46,382 bases of DNA from a virus, in IMG/VR virus record IMGVR_UViG_3300025096_003057, positions 1 through 46,382 of that record. One strand, given 5' to 3'. This document shows, piece after piece, positions 30,958 to 38,103 of this stretch (its first letter is position 1; each line of letters begins with the position of its first letter). Position numbers and translations under genes: made by a program. The notes under the pieces are model-generated. The model did no database searches, was not told the DNA's origin, and saw only the letters and a list, made by a program, of their open reading frames with translations.

Positions 30958-31003
30958 AAATTAAATCCTCCTATATATAATAGTTAATAATAAATTTTCG
31001 ATT

Positions 31004-31278
31004 GCCCACCGATTTGCACCAGTGGGCTCGGGAAATTTACTATTTAATTGTTTGCACTTCCGCTTTATAGCTTGTCGATTTTTTTGTCAGCCGTAAAAGC
31101 GAAAACCTTTTAAAACTCTACGACACTACCGCTTCAAGCTCGTGCTGTCCTAAAAGACCTGAGTTCTTCGCTCATTGGTCAGGATGCGCTATTGACTTGA
31201 ATACCCGAGTGTTCCGATATCTTTAAATTGGTTATCCGCAGTTTGCTGGGGATCGCAGACTGAATTAGCTCCGTCTGC
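31004..31278. other. GC-richer block with several hairpins, no gene recognised
   Basis: In an AT-rich gap this block has clearly more G+C and can form at least four hairpins. GCCCAC/GTGGGC (31004-31027). A stacked stem TCCT-GACC-TGAG with CTCA-GGTC-AGGA (31148-31184; 12 pairs interrupted by AAAA and TT). ATCC-CAG/CTG-GGAT (31234-31253). GCAGAC/GTCTGC (31255-31278). Open frames on both strands are short and lack start codons. It could be a non-coding RNA, an origin-like structure or decayed coding sequence. No tRNA cloverleaf or T-loop sequence is seen. Confidence 0.4.
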
Positions 31279-31326
31279 TTATTGTGCCCAATTCCTCAGT
31301 GAATGTTTTGAAAATTTAAATCCAGT

Positions 31327-31473
31327 TTACATAGTTACGATAGTTGTCTGCACTTGAGATGTCGTATTCTGTTGAACCGCTTTGAGCCTCCTTGTAGGCA
31401 TGGCAACTGTGTTTGAAAAAATAATTGCCGTGATTAAAATTGAAATAATTAAATTGTAAATATCATTTATCAT
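31327..31473 (-). CDS. Small secreted or membrane protein, 48 aa
   Basis: MINDIYNLIISILITAIIFS is one hydrophobic segment, followed by NTVAMPTRRLKAVQQ and a Thr/Gln-rich tail. It resembles a signal anchor or a short exported peptide. The ribosome site is weak (CAGG just before ATG), while a perfect TATAAT lies 27 bases upstream on the same strand. An internal ATG after AVAM is a less likely start. Probably real but not secure. Confidence 0.38.
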   Translation of the reverse strand: MINDIYNLIISILITAIIFSNTVAMPTRRLKAVQQNTTSQVQTTIVTM

Positions 31474-31718
31474 CCTGATAATAATATATATTATTTTTTA
31501 TTATATTGCCAGGAAAAAATGAGCCCTTTTTCACTTTTCTTGCGTTTTATTCATAACTCCTATAGAAACAAGCACTTACAAGGTGAAAAAAACGCAGAAA
31601 AACAGCTATTTTTTGTGAAAAAACTTAGTTTTATATGGACAGTCTATTATTTTTTATTTAAAAATAAAATTTAAAATTTAAAAATAATATAGTATAATAA
31701 AAATGAAAGGAGAATTTT
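31474..31718. promoter_or_regulatory. AT-rich divergent control region with repeated GTGAAAAA
   Basis: Two divergent perfect -10 hexamers: TATAAT on the reverse strand at 31500-31505 (towards 31473) and on the forward strand at 31693-31698 (towards the RHH gene). Between them are three GTGAAAAA motifs (31527-31534 inverted, 31583-31590 and 31615-31622 direct) and an inverted pair TGCGTTTT/AAAACGCA (31541-31548 and 31589-31596). This looks like an operator or switch region; an origin is an alternative. Confidence 0.45.
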
Positions 31719-31877
31719 ATGAGGAGAGTTGAAAAAGATGAGACGTATAAAACATATTCATTTTATTTAAAGGGTCTGCTGGTTAAAAAATTAGAGGATG
31801 AAGCTATCAAAGAAAAAAGATCAACTTCAAAACAACTGGAATTAATTTTAGAAAAATTTCTAAATGGTAAGAGTTAA
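31719..31877 (+). CDS. Ribbon-helix-helix transcription regulator, 52 aa
   Basis: The only plus-strand gene that can be supported. AAAGGAG is followed five bases later by ATG, with TATAAT further upstream. The product starts MRRVEKDETYKTYSFYLK (beta-strand) and continues in two helices (GLLVKKLEDEAIKEKR and STSKQLELILEKFLNGKS), the Arc/CopG ribbon-helix-helix layout. It probably binds the GTGAAAAA or inverted repeats just upstream as a dimer. Its stop overlaps by four bases the stop of the convergent gene at 31874. Confidence 0.65.
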   Translation: MRRVEKDETYKTYSFYLKGLLVKKLEDEAIKEKRSTSKQLELILEKFLNGKS

Positions 31878-32413
31878 AACATATCTGATAAAAAATTCTT
31901 TGTTAAACCTGTAACAAAACCAATAGCACATCCTGGAACAACACCGACCCCAGCAAACAAGCTACCTGTAAGACAACCAGCCCCAGTATGTTCAGCTACT
32001 GTTCCGACTTTTGCTATTTTATTTTTTGTACCTTTACTTTCTAATTGTACAATTTCTTCACGGTAACGATCTGCTAATTTATCTAAAAACTTTATTGCAT
32101 CATCTTGTTGAGCAACTATCTTTTTATAATTAGGAATTATCGTTCCTTCATTTATCTTAACATCTTCTTCGTGTAACCTGATCTGTTCCAAAAGATTTTC
32201 ATTTGCTTCATTTAAAGTGGTCAATGTATTTTTTAAATCTTCAATCTGCTTTTGTTGCATCTCTACTGTTTCAACAGCATAGATATAATCTTTTTCTGTA
32301 ACTACTTTTTCCTCACCAAAAGCAAATTTAAAGAATCCCAAAATGAGAACTATAAACACAGCATATATAAACATTCTCACTACAGAAATCTTCTTGTCAA
32401 CTTCATAGCTCAT
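31874..32413 (-). CDS. Membrane coiled-coil protein of the lysis region, 179 aa
   Basis: Residues ~14-32 form a transmembrane or signal-anchor helix (FIYAVFIVLILGFFKFAFG), ~40-125 a long coiled coil (QQKQIEDLKNTLTTLNEANE), and the C-terminus is Gly-rich and hydrophobic (GAGCLTGSLFAGVGVVPG), able to insert in a membrane. This layout suits a spanin-like or tail-length periplasmic protein. It starts beside the spanin-like 122-aa gene, at the end of the lysis cassette. Function is inferred from topology and context only. Confidence 0.6.
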   Translation of the reverse strand: MSYEVDKKISVVRMFIYAVFIVLILGFFKFAFGEEKVVTEKDYIYAVETVEMQQKQIEDLKNTLTTLNEANENLLEQIRLHEEDVKINEGTIIPNYKKIVAQQDDAIKFLDKLADRYREEIVQLESKGTKNKIAKVGTVAEHTGAGCLTGSLFAGVGVVPGCAIGFVTGLTKNFLSDMF

Positions 32414-32778
32414 TTTTTCTCTTTCTTCTTTTTCAATCTATCCATATAAGCAAGAGCAGAATTCAAAGAGGTTATTTCAGAATTGACAACAGCTACCTTT
32501 TTATAATCCTCAGCAATCTTTTTCTTTAATTTTGTGTGGTCTGCTTTCAGGATTTTTAATGTAGCTTTATTTTTAGTCTTTTGTTTGTTGGCAATCTTTA
32601 TCTGACCATCCAGACTTGTTACAGCCTCTGTCATAGTTTTTAATCTTGCTTTGTGTTTTGTCTTTTCTGCTTTTGCTTTTGACCGTGCTGCTTTTTTTCT
32701 CAGTACTGAATTTTGAGAAAAAATTATACCAATAATAATAAGGAGTATGCTCCATCCTACAACTTTTAATTTATTCAT
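32410..32778 (-). CDS. Spanin-like inner-membrane coiled-coil protein, 122 aa
   Basis: One N-terminal transmembrane helix (VVGWSILLIIIGIIF, ~6-20), then a long, Lys-rich coiled coil through the whole protein (KAARSKAKAEKTKHKAR, LKADHTKLKKKIAEDY, LNSALAYMDRLKKKKEKK). Topology matches i-spanins (Rz) of Gram-negative phages. It starts in an ATGA overlap with the 23-aa basic gene and ends by overlap with the 179-aa gene. The lipoprotein at 33191 could be its outer-membrane partner, though that gene is not nested as in lambda. Confidence 0.6.
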   Translation of the reverse strand: MNKLKVVGWSILLIIIGIIFSQNSVLRKKAARSKAKAEKTKHKARLKTMTEAVTSLDGQIKIANKQKTKNKATLKILKADHTKLKKKIAEDYKKVAVVNSEITSLNSALAYMDRLKKKKEKK

Positions 32779-32846
32779 TTTTTCTTCCTCTTACGCATCA
32801 TTCTACGTTTTTTACTGCCGACTTTTCGTCTTTCTTTTTTATTCAT
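32775..32846 (-). CDS. Tiny, extremely basic peptide, 23 aa
   Basis: Linked at both ends by ATGA overlaps: its start lies in the holin-like stop (32843) and its stop in the spanin-like start (32778). The sequence runs MNKKERRKVGSKKRRMM then RKRKKK, with well over half Lys or Arg. The tight coupling argues for translation, possibly just to pass ribosomes to the next gene. A nucleic-acid or membrane-binding role would be a guess. Confidence 0.45.
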   Translation of the reverse strand: MNKKERRKVGSKKRRMMRKRKKK

Positions 32847-33130
32847 GCTACATCTTTATCTTTGTTAAAAGCAGAATCACTACCGTAACCAGCAAGAATC
32901 CCGACCAACATAGCTTTGTACCAAATAAGGTTTGGATCATATATCATAAAAACTGATACAACCATGCCTATTAAAGCTGTTATGGTGTATCTCATGTTAT
33001 CTGTAAAATAATCAACTATAGCTGATGCTGATTCTCCTTTAACTTTCTTCTTTAGGATATGAACTATCATCCCCATCAATCCCCCTACCATAGCCCACGC
33101 CATTGGGTACTGTGTAAATAAATTATCCAT
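32843..33130 (-). CDS. Holin-like membrane protein, 95 aa
   Basis: Short N-terminus with AWAMVGGLMGMIVHIL (first membrane helix), a basic loop KKKVKGES, then ITALIGMVVSVFMIY and WYKAMLVGILAGYG (second and third). The C-terminus is charged (NKDKDVA). Size, number of helices and location beside the amidase fit a phage holin that opens the inner membrane at lysis. GGAGG-like ribosome site upstream. Sequence is not diagnostic on its own. Confidence 0.62.
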   Translation of the reverse strand: MDNLFTQYPMAWAMVGGLMGMIVHILKKKVKGESASAIVDYFTDNMRYTITALIGMVVSVFMIYDPNLIWYKAMLVGILAGYGSDSAFNKDKDVA

Positions 33131-33190
33131 TTTAATTCCTCCATTAAAATTCAGGTGGCCATTCTATATAAAGATTTAATTTTCTTCTTT

Positions 33191-33658
33191 TCATTTATAA
33201 GTAACCTTTACATCTTTCCATTGTTCTTGAAGTTTCTGCTCTAAACATTCACCCCATTTAAAAACAACAGTATATTTATAAAATAATATCATTAAGCCTT
33301 TATCAGTTATCTTCCAAATAACTTCCTGATTTTCTCTCGTATACAATAGCCCAGCATCTTTAAATGTATGATATTCTAAAAAAGCATGAACTTGTTTAAC
33401 ATAACAAGCTCTTAAAATAGGGTGTAAATCAGTTCTTCCTGCTAAATATTTTTCTATATCTTTTAATTCTTTATTTAAAAATTTTTGATATTTTTCTTTA
33501 CTGAATTTTTTATTTTTAAATTCTGAATTTGGGTCTTTCGATATTTCATTGATAGCTTTTAAATCCAAATCTTCAGATACACTTATCTGTTTTGTTTCTG
33601 TAGTACGACAGCCAATAAGCATAATTGATATTAGTATTGTAATTAATATTTTCATCAT
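33191..33658 (-). CDS. Predicted lipoprotein, 155 aa
   Basis: MMKILITILISIMLIGCRTT is a lipoprotein signal with lipobox LIGC, cleaved before Cys-17. The mature part is charged and helical (FSKEKYQKFLNKELKDIEKYL), with ILRACYVKQVHAFLEYH and a Trp-containing strand pair near the end. It lies in the lysis cassette between amidase and holin-like gene: an outer-membrane spanin partner or a superinfection-exclusion lipoprotein are options. The start lacks an obvious ribosome site; a TGAGTACAATA box ends four bases before it. Confidence 0.65.
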   Translation of the reverse strand: MMKILITILISIMLIGCRTTETKQISVSEDLDLKAINEISKDPNSEFKNKKFSKEKYQKFLNKELKDIEKYLAGRTDLHPILRACYVKQVHAFLEYHTFKDAGLLYTRENQEVIWKITDKGLMILFYKYTVVFKWGECLEQKLQEQWKDVKVTYK

Positions 33659-33681
33659 TTATATTGTACTCATTTTTAACG

Positions 33682-34161
33682 TTAAATGATTTTAGGTATT
33701 CTATCCCAATCAAATCTTTTCCCAGGATCTTTTTTTCTACCTTTTGGTAATGCTATATCTTCATGCCCTACTATATTTTTTATAGGGTAATCTCTTTTTA
33801 AATCGTTTGTTAATTTATTTAAAGAATCATATTGTATAGATTTAAAATCTACAAAACTACCACCAACAATTTCTACACCTATTGAGTAATCATTACAATT
33901 GCGTCTTTGTCCGTATTCAGACCTCCCAGCATGCCATGCTTTCAAAGCAGGTTCTACCATTTCAATAATTCTTCCTGACCTTTCTATTAAATAATGAGCA
34001 CTTAACTTATATTGCCCAAATATACCAAGTATCAAACCAAGATCATCCCATTTATCTTTATCTAAATTAATTGCCGATATATAATGTATAACCATCACAT
34101 CAACAGAAATATCAACAGGTCGTATACTATAGTGTTTTAAAGGTATGATTAAATTATTCAT
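33682..34161 (-). CDS. N-acetylmuramoyl-L-alanine amidase (endolysin), 159 aa
   Basis: Amidase_2 / AmpD-T7 lysozyme fold filling the whole protein. VMVIHYISA (~23-31) carries the first zinc His, LSAHYLIERSGRIIEMV the substrate-groove strand, AWHAGRSEYG the conserved second pattern, SIGVEIVGG the core, NIVGHEDIALPKGRKKDPG (~130-148) the second His and the catalytic Lys/Asp zinc ligands. No signal peptide, so release depends on the holin-like protein. It cleaves the amide link between glycan and peptide in the murein. Confidence 0.9.
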   Translation of the reverse strand: MNNLIIPLKHYSIRPVDISVDVMVIHYISAINLDKDKWDDLGLILGIFGQYKLSAHYLIERSGRIIEMVEPALKAWHAGRSEYGQRRNCNDYSIGVEIVGGSFVDFKSIQYDSLNKLTNDLKRDYPIKNIVGHEDIALPKGRKKDPGKRFDWDRIPKII

Positions 34162-34164
34162 TTT

Positions 34165-34641
34165 TTAATTCGTTGTTACGTTAAAAGATATTTCACCATT
34201 CATTTGAGTTTGTTTTAGACTCCCATTATTAAATTTGTATTTTCCTACCTCCTTAATTTCTGAACCAAGAATAGTCACGTTTCCAATACCATTTGTTACT
34301 GTCGCTCTTATTAATAGCGATTTGCCAGGGTTTGTTTCATTTTCTATTTTTAATTGGAAATCGCCAGAAAAGTCCGTATCAATATTTAAACCTTCTTCAT
34401 CCGTTGTTACTTTATATGTTGCCGGTATGGGTTGTCCAAATATCACATCGGCAATAGGGTCAACATTAAGCCATGATTTGTCATGCTTCTTCCATTTGTC
34501 CATTCTGACACCATTTATTTTTTTAACCCCACTATCGGTTTTTCTTATATGTTCCTTGCCATCCTTACCTGTCCATGTTTTAACCTTTAGAATCTGATAA
34601 AAGTTTGGTTTCAATTCGACTTCTTCTTCTGTTATTGGCAT
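34165..34641 (-). CDS. Unknown beta-rich protein, 158 aa
   Basis: Rich in Lys, Asp, Thr and Asn. The N-terminal half is polar with several Trp (VKTWTGKDGKEHIRK, MDKWKKHDKSWLN); the C-terminal half (~75-158) is a run of beta-strands (FSGDFQLKIENETN, SLLIRATVTNGIGNVTILG) suggesting an Ig-like or fibre-type beta-sandwich. It may be a small virion or tail-fibre accessory protein. It lies between the sulfotransferase-like gene and the endolysin. No domain named. Confidence 0.5.
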   Translation of the reverse strand: MPITEEEVELKPNFYQILKVKTWTGKDGKEHIRKTDSGVKKINGVRMDKWKKHDKSWLNVDPIADVIFGQPIPATYKVTTDEEGLNIDTDFSGDFQLKIENETNPGKSLLIRATVTNGIGNVTILGSEIKEVGKYKFNNGSLKQTQMNGEISFNVTTN

Positions 34642-34653
34642 GACTCTCCTTTC

Positions 34654-35253
34654 TTATGGTAATAATTTTGCCTTTTGACCTCTAATCACAAAATGTTGAT
34701 AATTTCCAACTTGAATAAAATCTATTGCTTTCTGTATTAATATTGGAGGTAAATCTATATTTAAAGATTTAACTAAACCGCAGATTACAGTTTCAGGCGA
34801 CCTAATTAAATGCTCAAAACTTATTGGAATACAGTTAGCTGAATTTATATTATTCATCATAAATCTATAGTTAGATGATGCTTCATCTGCAGCCCTTGTT
34901 AATGCAATAAAATGAGGCGTTTTACACCTCGACAATTGAGACAATGCCGTAGCATAAACATCTCTAATGACAATTACATATTTAGGGTTAATTAAATGAT
35001 GCTTCACACTTTCTATATATCTATCCAAAGCAAAATATTTCCAACCCCAAACCTCATGTTCTGCATTTCTCTTTTTTATGATCTCCTTTATTTCATCTAC
35101 TGTGGCATCTATAACATCAGTATCTTCGTATTCGCCTCTGTGAGTAATCTCATCCCCCATGTGAACCCCCATAATTGACAAGGCCCCCGCAATAGAAGAT
35201 GTGCCACCTTTAAACCCACCCATTACAACAACTGTCTGTTTAGTTTTTATCAT
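34654..35253 (-). CDS. Sulfotransferase-like P-loop protein, 199 aa
   Basis: VVVMGGFKGGTSSIAGAL (~8-25) is the 5'-phosphosulfate-binding loop of sulfotransferases (RSGTS type, here KGGTS). VIVIRDVYATALSQLSR (~93-109) matches the 3'-phosphate-binding loop (RDPxxxxxS), and IPISFEHLIRSPE the following strand, with conserved Glu/His. Predicted to transfer sulfate from PAPS to a sugar or other acceptor. Shorter than typical (about 200 against 250 aa) but all core motifs are present. Placed among virion and lysis genes, so virion-glycan or host-surface modification are both possible. Confidence 0.68.
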   Translation of the reverse strand: MIKTKQTVVVMGGFKGGTSSIAGALSIMGVHMGDEITHRGEYEDTDVIDATVDEIKEIIKKRNAEHEVWGWKYFALDRYIESVKHHLINPKYVIVIRDVYATALSQLSRCKTPHFIALTRAADEASSNYRFMMNNINSANCIPISFEHLIRSPETVICGLVKSLNIDLPPILIQKAIDFIQVGNYQHFVIRGQKAKLLP

Positions 35254-35256
35254 AAA

Positions 35257-35658
35257 CTATATATCTTCTGACGAGGACACACTACAAGCAATTACACCTG
35301 TATCAGTATCGTTCTTTGCCCTTACCAAAATTGACGTACCAAAATCTTGATTAACTGGTACTGTAAAATTTTGCGTACCAATATTAGAACCTTCGGACCA
35401 TGTGCTTGCATCACTACCTTTTATGAAATGTGTAGCCATATCAAGTTCATATAGCGTTCCACCATCTACCGTTATTTCCCAATGTGTTTTTACTATATTT
35501 GCCACAGACGCCGCCGCCGAAACAGCCACAAGTAAACCTGCCCCCACAAAAGTATAAACAGTTTCATAAGTATCTCCAACTGTTGAAACATCTGAATTTG
35601 AATTTAATTGCCACTCACTTGTTTTTCTTGGATTTATAAATGAACTTCTACTTGTCAT
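35257..35658 (-). CDS. Predicted virion protein, 133 aa
   Basis: The ATG at 35658 is in ATGA overlap with the preceding stop and has GAGGT upstream, so it is preferred to the in-frame start at 35673. Small beta-rich protein: TSRSSFINPRKTSEWQL start, AGLLVAVSAAASVANI, THWEITVDGGTLYELDM, DFGTSILVRAKNDTDTG. Ser/Thr/Gly-rich composition as in tail or decoration proteins. No family recognised. Confidence 0.5.
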   Translation of the reverse strand: MTSRSSFINPRKTSEWQLNSNSDVSTVGDTYETVYTFVGAGLLVAVSAAASVANIVKTHWEITVDGGTLYELDMATHFIKGSDASTWSEGSNIGTQNFTVPVNQDFGTSILVRAKNDTDTGVIACSVSSSEDI

Positions 35659-36248
35659 GTTGAAAACCTCCAATCAGTTGTGCTTAAATTGTATTCTAAT
35701 ACGAAAAAATCATCGCTTACATCGCCTGTTAAAACACTGGTTGAAAGTAAAATAGTTTTTCCGTTAGGATTAATAGATACATTACTTGTTGCCCAATTAC
35801 CATGAGGATCTACAAATGCAATTCTATTTCCATCAGAAGGAGTAGCAGGAAGATCAGCTGTAATTGATCCACTCATAAAATATCTATTTCCAGATACGGC
35901 ACTAAAATTAGCCGTCTTATCAGATTTGGTTTCACTTACAGCACCAGCTCCAGCAGCAGTTAGCTTCCACCCTGAATGAGTACCCGAATCTGTGACAATT
36001 CTTAAATTATCAATTGAACTGGTAGGAAAAATACCATTAATCCCTGAAGAAGTAAAAACAGCAAGATCACCTTTTGTTGCGGTGGGACTCAAAGCATTGA
36101 ATCCTGAATTTGCCGTTTTAAATCCATGACCACCATTAAGAATACCCCAAGGAGTAGCATTATTAATAGCACTTGTAACAAGATTAAATTGAGTTAATGC
36201 AACATCTGTTGCTGTGCCTTTAGGTAATGCTCCAGAATCTAATGCCAT
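35655..36248 (-). CDS. Tail fibre or baseplate-type protein, 197 aa
   Basis: GGAG is seven bases before the ATG at 36248 (MALDSGALPKGTATDVAL), preferred over the in-frame codon at 36260. The composition is Ser/Thr/Asn/Gly-rich, with NNATPWGILNGGHGFKTAN, FTSSGINGIFPTSS, YFMSGSITADLPATPSDG and ILLSTSVLTGDVSDD: the repetitive strands typical of fibre shafts that carry capsid-distal tips. It is the first gene after the tail terminator, hence a separate transcript or read-through product. Function inferred. Confidence 0.55.
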   Translation of the reverse strand: MALDSGALPKGTATDVALTQFNLVTSAINNATPWGILNGGHGFKTANSGFNALSPTATKGDLAVFTSSGINGIFPTSSIDNLRIVTDSGTHSGWKLTAAGAGAVSETKSDKTANFSAVSGNRYFMSGSITADLPATPSDGNRIAFVDPHGNWATSNVSINPNGKTILLSTSVLTGDVSDDFFVLEYNLSTTDWRFST

Positions 36249-36261
36249 AATTTTCTCCAAT

Positions 36262-36310
36262 AAAAAAACCCAAAGCCAATAGACAATGTTCTGTCTTTTA
36301 ACTTTGGGTT
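36262..36310 (-). terminator. Rho-independent terminator after the tail gene 36361-38103
   Basis: On the reverse strand AACCCAAAG (36302-36310 side) pairs perfectly with CTTTGGGTT (36267-36275 side), enclosing an inner AGACA/TGTCT stem. It is followed by TTTTTTTATT. It directly precedes the ribosome site of the gene at 36248 and ends the tape-measure transcript block. Confidence 0.85.
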
Positions 36311-36360
36311 CATCCCTCTATTAATATTATATAAGTTTTTGATAAACTTTTAAATAGTTT

Positions 36361-38103
36361 TTATGTAGATTCTGTCCATCTAATCTCCCTTAAAGTTAGC
36401 TTGACACTTTCTAAATTAAAACTTCTTTGTATACAAATAAAAAATTTATCTGTCCAACTTTGATCAACATCTGTTACAGAAACCATATCGCCTTCTTCTA
36501 CTATTGATGCTTCATGTGTACAATCATATGTAATTATTATTAATGTTTCTGATCTTAAAATTGCTTGAAATTCCAACCACCTATCAGCAGTAGTATTGGA
36601 TTGTATATCGTTGGCATTTAAAACAGGAGCTTCAAGTAAACCATATCTATCTTGCGATATTTGAAGAAGCCTTGATCCTGTATTATCAAGTTTTTTATAT
36701 TTCGTATATTGTCCTAATCTTGGATTATACCCATAATTTATTTCAAAAGAATTTTTTACTTTTGTAACATCTGTTTCAGTTACTAATCCTGATCTTGCTA
36801 TAATGTTTTTATTTCTTTTTAATTTAATAATTGGGACTGGGTTATCTAAATCAATTACTATTATCCCATATTTCCCGTTCCTCCATACTGGGACAATCGG
36901 CAATTGTGGGGCAAGCCTTCTTTGGATAGTATCAAACACAGTAGCTTCTGTTTTACCAGCACCATTGAATATTGAAGCTAACGACCACCCTGCTAATTTA
37001 TTCTTTGCTGTACCAAATGCTCCTGAATCTATTTGACCTGAATCCAATCCACTAAAATCTGTTACAATATCTTCTATTATTTCTCCTGCATTACTAAAAA
37101 AAGATGAGCCATCTTTTGTTCCATTAGCATCTACTGTTACCGCTTCAGTAGAAAAATCAGATGCTGATTCTATAAAGAAATAAGTATTGCCATCTCCATC
37201 AGTAGCTGTACCACTATCTGAAGGAGAAAAAGTTGAGCCATTGTGTCTTGCTGTAGAAATACCATTTATATCGTGTCCAGCCACTAACCACCTATGATCT
37301 GTATCAGGTTGTCCAATATAAAAACATGGAGAATCTATAACCGAACCATATAATACAGGATAAGAATTTCCTATAACTTGAGCATTCGCTCCAGAAAAAT
37401 TTTCAGAAGTTATTCTTACTGAAGGAAATTTTCTATCAAGATTCTTTCTTAAATCTAATAAATTAAAAGTAAAATTAGTTTCTGTATCTCCCCATGATAT
37501 GTTTCGTATAACACCTTCACCAAGTTGTAGTCTGTCTTGGTAAAGCATCCCTTCAACCCACAACCCCAACTCAGCTGTCATATTAGTCAAAACAAAAGTT
37601 GTTCTTAAATTCTGTAAAGCATGAGAACCATCTATTGATAACTTTATAGAGGAAATCCTACTGGTTAATGTATCTAAATCAATAGAGGAAACTATATTTC
37701 CAGTTGATCCTAATCCAGCTTTAAATTTCTTTATTACAAAATCAGTTAATACTTCATATGTTTTAGCAGATTCTGTTGCTTCTAAATATTCTGTTTTTAA
37801 AGCTAATGCTGTATTTGTAGTTGGAGCATTTGTTTCATAAAAAGGAGCATTGGGGTTGGAAGTTATTCTAAATAAACCACCATCTTCAACATTACCTAAA
37901 AGAGAAGAACCAACAAATGTTAATGATTTAGATAAATTAGTAACTGTGACTGTCCCAACTTTATAGGTTGTAGTAGCATCTATAACCTCAAGATTACTGG
38001 TAGCAAACAATTGTTCTTTACCAGATATCTCCATTTTCAAAATAAGATGCTTTGTTACTTTTGAATCTTTTATTATCCCAACCCAATTATTATCTGAGAT
38101 CAT
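36361..38103 (-). CDS. Tail protein, baseplate/hub-like, 580 aa
   Basis: Encoded right after the 1089-aa gene (ATGA) and before a terminator. N-terminal ~1-130 beta-rich (WVGIIKDSKVTKHLILKMEI, TYKVGTVTVTN). The middle has VIRNISWGDTETNFTFNLLDL and SYPVLYGSVIDSPCFYIG, with ATDGDGNTYFFIESASDF; the C-terminal third (VFDTIQRRLAPQLPIVPVW, KNSFEINYGYNPRLGQ, SRLLQISQDRYGL, EEGDMVSVTDVDQSW) looks like the central hub or Tal/gp44-type fold of long-tailed phages. No enzymatic motif. Probably forms the tail tip with the 1089-aa protein. Fold assignment is low-resolution. Confidence 0.6.
   Translation of the reverse strand: MISDNNWVGIIKDSKVTKHLILKMEISGKEQLFATSNLEVIDATTTYKVGTVTVTNLSKSLTFVGSSLLGNVEDGGLFRITSNPNAPFYETNAPTTNTALALKTEYLEATESAKTYEVLTDFVIKKFKAGLGSTGNIVSSIDLDTLTSRISSIKLSIDGSHALQNLRTTFVLTNMTAELGLWVEGMLYQDRLQLGEGVIRNISWGDTETNFTFNLLDLRKNLDRKFPSVRITSENFSGANAQVIGNSYPVLYGSVIDSPCFYIGQPDTDHRWLVAGHDINGISTARHNGSTFSPSDSGTATDGDGNTYFFIESASDFSTEAVTVDANGTKDGSSFFSNAGEIIEDIVTDFSGLDSGQIDSGAFGTAKNKLAGWSLASIFNGAGKTEATVFDTIQRRLAPQLPIVPVWRNGKYGIIVIDLDNPVPIIKLKRNKNIIARSGLVTETDVTKVKNSFEINYGYNPRLGQYTKYKKLDNTGSRLLQISQDRYGLLEAPVLNANDIQSNTTADRWLEFQAILRSETLIIITYDCTHEASIVEEGDMVSVTDVDQSWTDKFFICIQRSFNLESVKLTLREIRWTEST

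Noticed and set aside
31004-31278. tRNA or tmRNA gene in the structured gap
   Set aside because: No acceptor stem with GTTCRA T-loop or cloverleaf could be built on either strand, and no tRNA was recognised elsewhere in the window.
34235-34597. Plus-strand open frame of 120 codons opposite the beta-rich 158-aa gene
   Set aside because: Shadow frame without a ribosome site; the minus-strand gene fits the operon.
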